Of a DNA stretch of 64,000 nucleotides, positions 11,777 to 23,389 are shown piece after piece. The notes beneath the pieces were generated by a model. That model was not told the DNA's origin, did not search any database, and saw nothing but the letters and a program-made list of their open reading frames with translations. This stretch comes from Portunus trituberculatus. Taxonomy: Eukaryota > Arthropoda > Malacostraca > Decapoda > Portunidae. How positions within the stretch are numbered: the stretch's first letter is position 1; every line of letters begins with the position of its first letter. Where the stretch lies: assembly GCF_017591435.1 (NCBI RefSeq), contig NC_059300.1, forward strand, positions 1,360,718 to 1,424,717, read 5' to 3'. A program made the position numbers and the translations under genes.

Positions 11777-12245
11777 ATTTACCTAGTTGTATTTACCTAG
11801 TTGTAGTTTTACAGGGCCTGGGCTTTATGCTCGTGTGGCCCCGTCTCCATATCTACACTTATCCAATCTTACTTTAAAAGTATGCACACTCATTGCAGAC
11901 ACTACTTCTTCATCATTTCTTTGTCCATGCAGTGAAATGCTACTCCAATACTCCTTAGCAAATTATATGTTTCTCTAAAAATTCTATCAATATGGCTTGC
12001 CGGTTGATTGTTTTCTTCCATCGTCACTCCTAAGTCCTTTTCTTTTTTTACTTTCTCCAGTTCTACTCCATCTCCCATCTTATAGATTCTCACGGGTCGT
12101 CTTTCACTCTTTCCCATTTCCATGACATGGCTTTTGTTCACATTGAATTCCAGTTCACACATTTTATTCCATTCCCAGATTTTATTTAGGTCTTCTTGCA
12201 GTATTTCACAATCCTCTTTTTTGCTTTATAACTCTGCACAGTTTC
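11777..12245 (-). mobile_element. LINE D: 5'-truncated and internally deleted copy
   Basis: Family-A sequence. The 3' tail (complement of tatttacctagttgtattt...) lies next to (TG)n at 11764-11776, and the 5' end lies at (GT)n 12246-12259. Compared with copies F and G, about 400 bp of the C-terminal region is missing. At 11903-11917 cactacttcttcat joins directly to catttctttgtccatg, and both ends share the short repeat cttcatc. Thumb text (ELEFNVNKSHVMEMGKSERRP) survives at 11902-12162. Confidence 0.8.
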
Positions 12246-12259
12246 GTGTGTGTGTGTGT

Positions 12260-12669
12260 ATTTACCTAGTTGTATTGTACAGGGTTCGAGCGGGGCTCAT
12301 AGTGTCCTATCTCCATATCTCCATTTATCTAATTTTTCTTTAAAGTTATGCACACTATGTGCTGCAACAATTCCATTATCCAATCCATTCCATTTTTCCA
12401 CTGTTCTGTGTGGAAAACTGTATTTTCTAACATCCTTCACACACCGTCTCATCCTGATCTTCTTTTCATGTCCTCTTGTCCTTCCATCATCTTCCGCCAA
12501 CATCACCAGGTCTTCTTTGTCTATCTTTTCAATATCATTTACTATCTTATACATTGTTATTAGGTCCCCGCATTCTCTTCTGTCTTGTAAGGTTGGCAGT
12601 CCCATTTCCTTCAATCGTTTTTCATATGTGAGGTCCTTTAATTCTGGCACCATCTTTGTAGCAATCTTC
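12260..12669 (-). mobile_element. LINE E: short 5'-truncated copy
   Basis: Contains only the last about 115 codons and tail of a distinct subfamily: MVPELKDLTYEKRLKEMGLPTLQ and YSFPHRTVEKWNGLD through KWRYGDRTL at 12297-12653. It is bounded by (GT)n 12246-12259 at its 3' side and (TG)n 12670-12692 at its 5' side. The 5' break falls within the MATKMVPEL block. Confidence 0.8.
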
Positions 12670-12692
12670 TGTGTGTGTGTGTGTGTGTGTGT

Positions 12693-13390
12693 ATTTACCT
12701 AGTATTTACCTAGTTGTAGTTTTACAGGGCCTGGGCTTTATGCTCGTGTGGTCCAGTCTCCATATCTACACTTATCCAATCGTACTTTAAAAGTGTGCAC
12801 ACTCGTTGCAGACACTACTTCTTCATCTAAACTGTTCCACTTCTCAATACATCTCTGCGGGAAACTATATTTTTTAATATCTCTCAGACATCTTCCCTTT
12901 CTCAGCTTTTTACTATGCGATCTTGTACTTCGGATGTCATATTCTTCTCTCAGGATCAGTTTCTCATTATCCACTTGGTCTATTCCGTTGATCAATTTAT
13001 AGACTTGTATCAGGTCTCCTCTCTCCCTTTTTTGTTCCAAGGTTGGTAGATCCATAGCCTTTAGTCTCTCCTCATATGTCATCCCTTCAAGTTCTGGGAC
13101 CATTCTTGTAGCCATTTTTGTAGCCTCCAATTTCCTTATGTGTTTCTTTTTATGAGGGGTCCACACTACTCCTGCATATTCCAATCTAGGTCTTATTATA
13201 GTACTTATCAATTTCTTCATCATTTCTTTGTCCATGTAGTGAAATGCTACTCCAATATTCCTTAGTAAATTATAATGTTTCTCTAAAAATTCTATCAATA
13301 TGGCTTACTGGTTGATTGTTTTCTTCCATCGTCACTCCTAAGTCCTTTTCTTTTTTTACTTTCTCCAGTTCTACTTCATCTCCCATCTTA

Positions 13391-13392
<2 letters not shown>
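12693..13392 (-). mobile_element. LINE F: 5'-truncated family-A copy
   Basis: Encodes EKHYNLLRNIGVAFHYMDKEMM through KVRLDKCRYGDWTTRA on the minus strand (12738-13298) and ends with a doubled tail (complement of tatttacctagtatttacctag). Flanked by (TG)n 12670-12692 and a long (TG)n 13393-13458. It is close in sequence to copies G and H. Confidence 0.85.

Positions 13393-13458
<66 letters not shown>
13393..13458. repeat. (TG)n tract between LINE copies F and G
   Basis: About 33 dinucleotide units. One edge is the 5' truncation point of F, and the other edge is the 3' tail of G. Confidence 0.95.
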
Positions 13459-13459
<1 letters not shown>

Positions 13460-14036
13460 TTACCTAGTATTTACCTAGTTGTAGTTTTACAGGGCCTGGG
13501 CTATATGCTCGTGTGGCCCCATCTCCATATCTACACTTATCCAATCTTACTTTAAAAGTGTGCACACTCTTTGCAGACACTACTTCTTCATCTAAACTGT
13601 TCCACGTCTCAATACATCTCTGCGGGAAACTATATTTTTTAATATCTCTCAGACATCTTCCATTTCTCAGCTTTTTACTATGCGATCTTGTACTTCGGAT
13701 GTCATATTCTTCTCTCAAGATCAGTTTCTCATTATCCACTTGGTCCATTCTGTTGATCAATTTATAGTTTTGTATCAGGTCTCCTCTCTCCCTTCTTTGT
13801 TCCAAGGTTGGTAGATCCATAGCCTTTAGTCTCTCCTCATATGTCATCCCTTCAAGTTCTGGGACCATTCTTGTAGCCATTTTTTGTAGCCTCTCCAATT
13901 TTCTTATGTGTTTCTTTTTATGAGGGGTCCACACTACACCTGCATATTCCAATCTAGGTCTTATTATAGTATTTATCAATTTCTTCATCATTTCTTTGTC
14001 CATGTAGTGAAATGCTACTCCAATATTCCTCAGCAA

Positions 14037-14039
<3 letters not shown>
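13459..14039 (-). mobile_element. LINE G: 5'-truncated family-A copy
   Basis: A single open frame of 190 residues (13464-14036) runs from MLRNIGVAFHYMDKEMMKKL to DGATRAYSPGPVKLQLGKY with no lesion. The copy is therefore young, and its product end is colinear with family A. Bounded by (TG)n on both sides. The stop codon lies within the terminal tail, so the element has almost no 3' UTR. Confidence 0.85.

Positions 14040-14109
<70 letters not shown>
14040..14109. repeat. (TG)n tract between LINE copies G and H
   Basis: About 35 uninterrupted dinucleotide units joining the 5' end of G (caaattg) to the tail of H (tacctagttg). Confidence 0.95.
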
Positions 14110-14111
<2 letters not shown>

Positions 14112-15556
14112 CTAGTTGTATTTACCTAGTTGTAGTTTTACATGCCCTTGGCTTTACGCTCGTGTGGCCCCGTCTCCATATCTACACTTATCCAATTATT
14201 CTTTTAAAACTATGCACACTCGTTGCTGACACCACTTCTTCACTCAAACTGTTCCAAGTCTCAACACACCTTTGCTGGAAACTATATTTTTTAACATCTC
14301 TCAGACATCTTTCCTTCCTCAGTTTTTTACTATGCGATCTTGTGCTTTAAATGTCATATTCTTCTCTCAGGATCAGTTTCTCAGTATCCACTTGATCCAT
14401 TCCATTAATCAATTTATAAATTTGTATCAGATCCCCTCTTTCCCTTCTCTGTTCCAGAGTTGGTAGATCCATAGCCTTTAGTCTCTCCTCATATGCCATC
14501 CCTTCAAATTCTGGAACCATTCTTGTAGCCATTTTTTGTAGTCTCTCCAACTTCCTTATGTGTTTCTTTTTATGGGGAGTCCACACAACTCCTGCATATT
14601 CCAATCTGGGTCTTATTATAATACTTATCAATTTCTTCATAATTTCTTTGTCCATGTATTGAAATGCTAATCCAATATTCATTAGGAAATTATATGTTTC
14701 TCTGAAAATTCTATCACTATGGCTTACTGGTTGATTGTTTTCTTCCATCATCACTCCCAAGTTCTTTTCCTTTTTTACTTTCTCCAGTTCTACTCCATCT
14801 CCCATCTTATAGGTTCCCACTGGTCATCTTTCACTCTTTCCCATTTTCATGACATGGCTTTTGTCCACATTGAATTCCATCTCCCACTTTTTACTCCATT
14901 TCCAGATCTTATTTAGGTCTTCCTGCAGTATTTCACAATCCTCTTTTTGCTTTATAACTCTGCACAGTTTCACATCATCCGCAAACAGATTTATGTAGCT
15001 GTTCACTCCCCCTGGCATGTCGTTTATATATATGAGAAAAAGTATTGGCGCCAATACTGATCCCTGTGGCACTCCACTTTCTACTGCTCTCCACTTGGAC
15101 TTCATATCTTTAACTACTGTCCTTATTTCTCTCCCCCTCAAATAATTTTCCATCCATCTCAATGTGCTTTCTTTTAAACCACCCTTCTCCTCTAACTTCC
15201 ACAGTAATCTTGCATGTGGCACTTTATCAAATGCCTTTTTAAATCCAAATAAATACAGACAGTCAACCCATCCCTCTCTCTCTTGTACTCTATCAACTAT
15301 TCTAGAGTAAAAACTCAGTAAATTTGTTACACACGACCGACCTTTTCTAATACCAAATTAGCTATTTGATAATAATTTGTTGTCTTCAAGGAACTTGATC
15401 CTTTGTTTCTTTATTACTCTTTCACACATCTTGCATATTACACTAGTTAGTGATACCGGTCTGTAATTTAAAGGTTCTTCCTTCCTTTCGCTCTTATATA
15501 TGGGAACCACCTCAGCTCTTTTCCATTCTACTGGTACTGTTCCATTTTCTATTGAG

Positions 15557-15558
<2 letters not shown>
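14110..15558 (-). mobile_element. LINE H: 1.45-kb 5'-truncated family-A copy
   Basis: Contains the second half of the reverse transcriptase (SGVPQGSVLAPILFLIYINDMP and a FADD box at 14824-15222), thumb, and C-terminal region (14347-14820). Its 5' end breaks at the ENGTVPVEW block next to (TG)n 15559-15594. Frameshifts interrupt it near 14820, 15240 and 15355. This is the outermost member of the same-orientation array. Confidence 0.85.

Positions 15559-15594
<36 letters not shown>
15559..15594. repeat. (TG)n tract at the outer end of the LINE array
   Basis: About 18 TG units separate the 5' end of LINE H from non-LINE sequence beginning taagtaagaattg. Confidence 0.95.
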
Positions 15595-15597
<3 letters not shown>

Positions 15598-15942
15598 GTA
15601 AGAATTGAATGCCAGTACTTCAACAAAAAATATCTGGAATAATGATGAGTGGATGGTGGTGTACTCAATTACTATTACAATTAGTACATTAGTACATTAA
15701 AATTATCCAAGGATAAGTACATATGTTCTGTTTTATACTTTATAACTCAAGTCTGAGTCTGAGTATTTTGTATGTACAAGCATATTTATAGTGACATGAG
15801 GAGTGAGGAATCATGAATTGTGGAAAAGGGGTCTCTCAGCAGGGAAGACAGAATAATAATGCTATTTGTCAAGAAAGATATCTGCATAAGAGGAGTGAAG
15901 GAAGATTTTGTTTGGGTAAGAAACTATATGGATGATGGATGA

Positions 15943-15995
15943 GTAATAAATGGTATAGTTTTCTTGGTGTCTCAACCTAAACTTTAAATTCAAAC

Positions 15996-16052
<57 letters not shown>

Positions 16053-16694
16053 GGGTGAAGATTTATTCTTTTGATCATATCTTAAAATTATTCTTCTATT
16101 AAAGATCTATAATCTTTTATATGTGGTATTGAACACAATGTTTGCTCTGCCCCAATCAGATATTTTAGAACAGTGGTTTTTAACCTGTGGGGTGTGCCCC
16201 CCCTAGATCTTTAATAGAAGAATAATTTTAAGATATGATCAAAAGAATAAAAGAAAAAATCTGAGATAATTGCAACCTAACAATTACAGGAAGTATGTGG
16301 ATATGAACTCCTCATCTGTGAGTTTCATTGTTCTGTGACAGTGCTCATTTTTATTTTCTTATTTTTTGTATATAATGCCAAGGTTCCCTTGATACTAATT
16401 TCTACATTACTATGATGGAAACTGCAAATTCACAAACCATTCTCATATTCAAAAACCTTACCCTATGATTAGTGGGAACAAAGCATGACATAATAAACCA
16501 TTTCTTACTATACTTTGTCTCACATAAACTGGTGAAGAGAATCCCTCCCAGTGGGAGGATGAAGGCAGGGGATATCAAGTCATTCAAAACCTCATATTAG
16601 CTCGATGAAAGCAGGTAGTGTAGTTTTAATTTATAATAATTTTGATGACCAGGAAGGTGTGGATGAGGTAGTGATCTACTGATAATCTTCACCC

Positions 16695-16747
<53 letters not shown>

Positions 16748-16800
16748 GTTTGAATTTCAAGTTTAGGTTGAGACACCAAGAAAACTATACCATTTATTAC
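15943..16800. repeat. Foldback element: long inverted repeat with an internal (GA)n/(TC)n
   Basis: The left arm 15943-16108 is contiguous. Its outer part (15943-16062, including a (GA)n run) matches the reverse complement of 16684-16800 with one visible mismatch outside the microsatellite. Its inner 46 bp (16063-16108) match 16205-16250 perfectly as reverse complement. The right arm is therefore split by about 433 bp (16251-16683). The centre (16109-16204) contains cagtggtttttaacctg at 16172, which resembles a hAT-type transposon end. No coding capacity is seen. Confidence 0.8.
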
Positions 16801-17061
16801 TGTGGCATTCAAGAAGGAAATAAGAATGAAACATGTTTCCGGCATGGGCTGGTGCCGTCAGGCAGATCACCGTGGCCAAATCCACTAATTGAAAGCTCTT
16901 GAACAATGTACTACGTAGTAATGTATATCATGTGTAGTACGTATATGGTAACCTGTACTACTTCTTTCCCCCAGTCCCTGTCTCGCCTCCTCCCTTTCAA
17001 CCCCCGCCTGAGTCTCCTCTCTGTTGCCAGATAGACAGTAAACACATGATCCGGTGCTCGT

Positions 17062-17143
17062 TTTTTTTTTTTTTTTTTTTTTTTTATTTGTGTGTGTTTT
17101 AATCTGTGGATACTTTGATTATGTACTGATGTAACTACACGTG

Positions 17144-17194
<51 letters not shown>
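17062..17194. repeat. Poly-T and (GA)n tracts
   Basis: A T-run at about 17062-17086 and a (AG)n run at about 17148-17194, with unique-looking sequence between. No gene is visible from 16801 to 17560. Confidence 0.8.
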
Positions 17195-17196
<2 letters not shown>

Positions 17197-17565
17197 CAGA
17201 TTTCCTGTTCATTTTTTATTTATTCATTTATTTTTTTTTCTTTTAATGGGAGGGGATTCCCCAAAGCAGTAGTTTCCTGGGTACTCTCTTCATCCTCTGC
17301 CATCCACCTGTGCTGACATCTACGTATATCATCTGCGACCAAGATAAGGTAAAATAAAGAACTTTGATTTGATTTAGTGTTTCTTGTTTATGATTAAAGT
17401 AATATTATTTTAATCTGTATTCTTGCCATAGAAAAAAAATATAAAACTGAAAAAATGCAATATGTTTCTGAGGTCGAAAACCTCTTTGGCTGAAACTGAT
17501 AGTTCAATAGTTAACGTGACTTCTGTTGAGAACATTTCAATTCACGAACTGAGTCATGGAACGTA

Positions 17566-17568
17566 TGA

Positions 17569-17600
<32 letters not shown>

Positions 17601-17645
17601 CATCATTATTTTTTTATCATTATTATTATTTTTTTATCATTATTA

Positions 17646-17694
<49 letters not shown>

Positions 17695-18230
17695 CATATC
17701 AACATCGTGATCATTATTATTATCAATATTATTTTTTTATCATTATTTTTTTATCATTATTATTATTATTTTTTTATCATTATTATTATTATTTTTATTA
17801 TTATTATTATTATCATCATATCAACATCGTGATCATTATTATCATCATCATCATCATCATCATTTATTATTATTATTATTATCATTATTATCATTATTAT
17901 CATATATATCATCATCACTATTATTATTATTATTATTATTATTGTTATTATTATCATTATTATCATCATTATTATTATTATTATTATTATTATCATCATT
18001 TATTATTATTATTATTATTATTATTATCATCATTTATTATTATTATTATTATTATTATCATTATTATCATTATTATCATATCATCATCATCATCATCACT
18101 ATTATTATTATTATTATTGTTGTTATTATTATTATTATTATTATTTGTAGTAGTAGTAGTAGTAGTTGTTGTTGTGTTATTATTATCATCATCATTATTA
18201 TTATTATTATTATATTATTATTATTATTTG
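17566..18230. repeat. Large interrupted (ATT)n/(ATC)n microsatellite
   Basis: About 660 bp made almost entirely of ATT, ATC and TTTTTATC variants, with an internal duplicated phrase (atcatatcaacatcgtgatc at about 17693 and 17816). All open frames here are homopolymer artefacts. Confidence 0.95.
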
Positions 18231-18496
18231 TGTTCAGCAAAAAGCAGTCAGCAATCCGGTTATCTTTATTCCCTTGGTGTACAGAGGTGTGGGGCGACTA
18301 CACAGCTCGCCTTCTGCTCTCCTACTGAGTAGTACTGACCCGACGCCTCGCGTCACAGTCGTCCTCACTTCCCGTCCCATAACAAGCAATTAACTAGGTA
18401 ACTAGGTACAAGTGTAAGAGCCAACGACACCCAAGTATTTAACCCATCACCTACACACATCATAGTACATTACAACACAGATACATATACATTACA

Positions 18497-18895
<399 letters not shown>

Positions 18896-18905
18896 GATAC
18901 TTATT

Positions 18906-18907
<2 letters not shown>

Positions 18908-18966
<59 letters not shown>

Positions 18967-19075
18967 ACTTTATTTTTGTGTGGAAGCACACATGATCATC
19001 TTATGCAGGTGTACAGTATATTAGATTCTCTCAACAAACATCTTGTCATTACTTTTAATTGTTACATTGTAATAC

Positions 19076-19139
<64 letters not shown>
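18908..19139. repeat. (CT)n and (GA)n facing each other
   Basis: (CT)n at 18908-18961 and (AG)n at 19078-19138, about 116 bp apart. The two runs are reverse complements, so they could pair as a stem of about 50 bp. Confidence 0.9.
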
Positions 19140-19142
<3 letters not shown>

Positions 19143-20335
19143 TCATTGTTTCATTAAGCTGTTTACTGGGAGGTTACTGCTATGGTCGGAGCACCACAGT
19201 GGGGAGTTGGGTTCACCTGGCTGGAGAGCACCATGATATGATGGATACCGTCGGCCGTCGCGGAATCAAAATTAACTTCAACTCCAACTTTATTAGCGTG
19301 TTTAAAATGTGCGCCGAATTCTGGATGTTCGTTACCATTTATGTGTATACTCACACATACAAGATTTAACATTGGTGTAATAGTGGACATATCTTTAGAG
19401 GGATCGAGGTCTTCTATTATTAATTCAAACTCTTGAAGCCGAACTCTGAATCAGCCGAATTTACTGTACTTTTGTCCTTTATGACCTTGAAGGTTTGAAT
19501 TCTCTAAACCAATTGACGTCTTATTATGTAACTAATGTATGTCATTTGATAACAAATGTATGGAAATGTAATATCTATCATAAAGTTCGACTCACTGCAT
19601 TAACATTGCTAAGCTTGGTTGGAATGTTGCAGGCATGGAGACTGTAGACACTGCATGATTATTGATCCGCCAAATGGGCGCTGTCCTCTGTAACCCAGTT
19701 AGTGTAGGTCACTGAAGACACCAGTCAAGGTCATTCATAGTATAATCTTACAGCTGTGGTAAGAAAACAGAACCTAAAAATGTGTTATAGTCAACAATAT
19801 TCACCACAAAATAATAATATATGGCGGGAGTTGCCATATAGTGTGTTGTCTTTTTTACAAGATATAATTATATCCAATGAATCTGTTATTTTTTGGGACA
19901 CTAATTAAGATGTAGGCATATTACATAGTGTATATCCTTTAAACAACCATAATTAACATATAACATTTGACAATTCTTACATAAAGTTGACGTGCATCAC
20001 AGGTATGTTCATGCTAAGATACCACCTAACGTGCAATCGATATTGTAAAACTTATTACCGTGTGATAAAACAGGCGGGACAATGACACTGTGGGCAAGGG
20101 TAACGTAGCACCAGACGTTGGTGAGACCCCCAAAGTGGGAATATTACCGTGCCAACAGTGTGTAGGGCTGTGTGTGACAGTGTCACTTTGTCGTGACCTT
20201 GGCATCTCCTCTACTCCGGACGTTTTCCTTCAGCCACACTGCCGGTACTGATAACCGTGAATTTTGACTCTTAAGACCTCGTGCTATAAGGTTGAATAAC
20301 TTGCGCTCCTCAACTAGAGGGCGCTGGTGCTCTTC

Positions 20336-20345
20336 TATATAAAAG
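20336..20345 (+). promoter_or_regulatory. Candidate enolase TATA box (TATATAAAAG)
   Basis: A strong TATA element that begins 36 bp before a candidate initiator (tgCCAGTTgg, A at 20372). It is the best core promoter upstream of the enolase coding exons and on the same strand. Two ACGTGCA motifs lie further upstream at 19990 and 20029. Assignment to enolase is an inference from position and the donor site just downstream. Confidence 0.5.
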
Positions 20346-20371
20346 CAGAAGGAACGCCTTCGATCTTTGCC

Positions 20372-20390
20372 AGTTGGAGACACAAGGTTG
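20372..20390 (+). other. Eno: Probable non-coding leader exon of enolase
   Basis: After the candidate start at about 20372 the sequence reaches a consensus donor, GTGAGT, at 20391. Splicing to the acceptor ending at 25916 would give a leader of about 41 nt (19 nt plus 22 nt) before the ATG. A non-coding first exon fits because the coding exon starts at a canonical acceptor only 22 nt before its ATG. The exact start and the alternative donor at 20387 (GTTGGT) cannot be settled from sequence. Confidence 0.4.
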
Positions 20391-20919
20391 GTGAGTGCAG
20401 TGCATGTGAGATGTATTTTGTGATTATGTACATTTTAGATATTTACGTTGATTACACAGAGGTGATTTCATTGCATACAGCAGGATATTCATATGCATAC
20501 TGATTCTACAGCTTGTGACTGTGTAGGGTGTGTGTCGGGCCACACTGGTGTACGTGACAAGTTACCGGTTAAAATGTGGGTGGTAAACTGGTTTTGATAT
20601 GTCCCAGACAGTTGTGTGTCAACTGAATATTCCAAGACCTTAAACAGTGTTCGATATGTACATGTCGTATTCTGTACAAGGTTGCAATATTTGTCAAACC
20701 GGTCCTGGATTTTAGGATTGTGCAGGATGTATCGAGCAAGGTGACCTTCACCTGCCCTTTGTTGCCAGACGCCGCCATACCGGCAAGTGTGTGTTACAGA
20801 GCAATTAGCAACAAGAATGTCCATATCTTACTGTCTCACAAAGAGAAATCTACCTTGGGGGATTGTAGGTAGTCAAGGATGTGTATTTACTTAAACGGAA
20901 AAAACTTTGATTTGACACA

Positions 20920-21390
20920 CATGACCATCCTGTCCTGAACTCAAATTGTCTGTTCGATATAACTTGTTTTTCGTCGGATATTTAACCCATTTCTTTTTTA
21001 TAACAATTTCACTTATCTTCCCCACAACACTTGTAAGTGACACCGGTCAGTAATTTAATGGCTCAGTTGATTTTCCTCCTTTGAATATAGGGATTATGTT
21101 GGCTCTTCCATTCCTGTGGTACTCCTTTCCTTTAATGAGCTTATAATAATTTCCCAAATTGATTTTAATATTTGATTTTTACATTCCTTCAGTACCCAGC
21201 CTGACACACCATCTGACCCCATCACTTTTCTGACATCCAAATATCCTAGTAGTCTTCCAATTTCATGTTTATGCGCTATGATTTCCTGCAAGCCTTGACA
21301 ATGCAATGTTGTATTTGGTTCTGTAAACCCCTCTTCTTCAATTAACACAGTTTTGAAACTCTCAATGTGTGTGTGTTTGTGTGTCATGGT
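20920..21390 (-). mobile_element. LINE fragment in enolase intron 1
   Basis: Minus-strand frame 21094-21387 encodes GYLDVRKVMGSDGVSGWVLKECKNQIL, the linker and first reverse transcriptase block of the CR1/L2-like LINEs. Continuing toward 20990, the text resembles KGGKSTEPLNY and LTGVTSVVGKIS. Its 5' end adjoins a short interrupted (TG)n at 21366-21385. The 3' two thirds are missing. Confidence 0.7.
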
Positions 21391-21570
21391 TAATGTTTCA
21401 TTAGTCTCCTCTGTCAGTAACTCATGACATGACTATATACATGTGGTAGTTTGCTCAATGTACTGACCTGTTTTTATTGACACATATTGATGTTTTTGAA
21501 AATCAACACATCACTCTAGAATCAGAGTTAAGGTTAGATTAAGTTAGATTGAATTTGCTTTAGTCTAGTT

Positions 21571-21927
21571 CAGGGGTTCTCAAAGTGGTCGATATCGATT
21601 GGAACATCCAAGGGGTCGATGAATAGCCAGGGGGTCGAAAGGGGATCGATGAATAATCAGGGGGTCGGTGAATGTTTACTGCTGGAGTAGAAGGGACCAT
21701 TTAATCCTCTTATTTGAAATTCTTGATAATTTGTAAAAAATTTGAACCTGCTCCCTAATATCAGCACCCTTGTTGGGGCCCATCAGGCACATCCTTCTCA
21801 TTAATGTCAACAGTGAAAGAAAAAAACTATGTTGCACTGATGATTAATTTACACGTACTTGTACACCTCGACATTTTCTTACTGTGATACCGTTTTATCA
21901 TGCTTCATAGCAACAACAACAACAACA

Positions 21928-21982
<55 letters not shown>

Positions 21983-22095
21983 TTCATATTGGTTTTGGCA
22001 TCAGTGTTTTTCCCTTGAATTAAAAGCTAGGGGGTCAATAGAAAATTTGAAACTTCATTGGGGAGTCAATGCGCTAAAAAGTTTGAGAACCCCTG
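21571..22095. mobile_element. Non-autonomous hAT-type transposon (MITE)
   Basis: The ends are CAGGGGTTCTCAAA on the left and TTTGAGAACCCCTG on the right, a typical hAT terminal inverted repeat. Both sides are flanked by an identical 8-bp duplication, GTCTAGTT (21563-21570 and 22096-22103), the size expected of hAT insertion. Repeated ggggtcgatgaat-like motifs follow the left end, and gggggtcaatagaa-like text precedes the right end. Inside is an (ACT)n microsatellite (about 21928-21981). There is no transposase frame. Confidence 0.9.
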
Positions 22096-22755
22096 GTCTA
22101 GTTGGTCAGAAGAACCAAATTAGACAAAATTTTGCAATTTCTTGAGAACAAATCTAAGGAGACATGACCATATTTGGTAAAGAAAGGACCTGTAGTAAAT
22201 ATCTGGCCACCAACAGGCTGGGCCACCTATGGAATTGTAGTAATGATCAGAGATAACCATATTCACCCTGGCCTAAGTGATAATGTGACAAACTTAATTT
22301 TTCATGAGTTGTCTTGACAGATTTGAACCTTGGTGAAAACATATCATGGGTAATTTTGTATATTCTGCTGTCAGACTAGTTTCTGTTCCCATCAGCCAAA
22401 GGGCAGTGGTGCAGATTCAAAAGGGTGACCATCCCCATGGCCTTTGAAAGAAAGGCTTGGTCTCATGCTATTATAATGAAAGTCTGAGAGAGGAGACATA
22501 TATGCAGAAAAATATAGTCTCAAATAGGTGACAACTGGAAATGTTTTGATAAATAGTGGAAAATATTGACACTGGAAGCTAACCTATGTAGGTTAATAGC
22601 CCATGACTAGACTGCACATGGTGGTAGTATACCCACCATATTTTACATATGTGAAGCTTTTTTCATCTACTTGGCCATTATTGGCTCATATTGATGCATT
22701 TGAAAGTTGATATGTACATCTGATGCTTTTGATAATACATAACACCAGAAACATA

Positions 22756-22797
22756 TTTAGGTTAGGTTAGGTTCAATTTAGGGTTAGGTTAGCTAAC
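22756..22797. repeat. Interstitial TTAGG-like cluster
   Basis: Several overlapping GGTTAGGTTAGG units (22762-22771 and 22784-22794) match the arthropod telomere repeat TTAGG in short degenerate form. Confidence 0.6.
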
Positions 22798-23357
22798 ATT
22801 GTTTTTGGTTTAGCTGGTTAGGGACACCAAAATAGACTTTTTCCTAAGAAAAGTAAGGAAACAAATTACCATGTTTGTAGATTTTTTCCCCTTATGTAAT
22901 TAAGGAAAAGACCCTGTATTGAACGGAAAATGAAGTTTGGTCAAGATCCTAGGGCCTTAGACTAGGTCTGACTAAATTAACCTGCCTTAAGATGAATTTT
23001 CCATTATTTTTGTGATAGTCTAAGCTAGAGCATTATATTGCCAAAGATTATAACCTAACACTGATAGTAAAAGGTTGGAGCTTAAGAACCTACATAAGTC
23101 GCACTAATTGCTGTGTTGGCTACATAACAGTCAGGAGTTTTGAGAACTAGATCAACTAAGTGCCTGATATGACCGAAGTGAATGACCACTCTCCCAAGTC
23201 GCACTTTCTTGCATAGGTATTCTGCTGCCAAAACCATATTGACTTCCACTCTTTGGTCTTGGCTTTATAATGATAAAAGAATCATAAATCTTGCCAGTAG
23301 CACCTCCTTAAGTATGTTTTAAGTACCCCCATCCATCTCAGCAAGCTTAGGGGCATG

Positions 23358-23363
<6 letters not shown>

Positions 23364-23389
<26 letters not shown>

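Noticed and set aside
13393..14109. Regularly spaced repeats that could look like a CRISPR array
   Set aside because: The repeated parts are (TG)n and LINE 3' ends of variable length in a eukaryotic genome, with no uniform repeat or spacer size.
17556..18332. 258-codon Tyr/Leu/Ile-rich open frame
   Set aside because: It is a pure translation of an (ATT)n microsatellite without stop codons in that frame.
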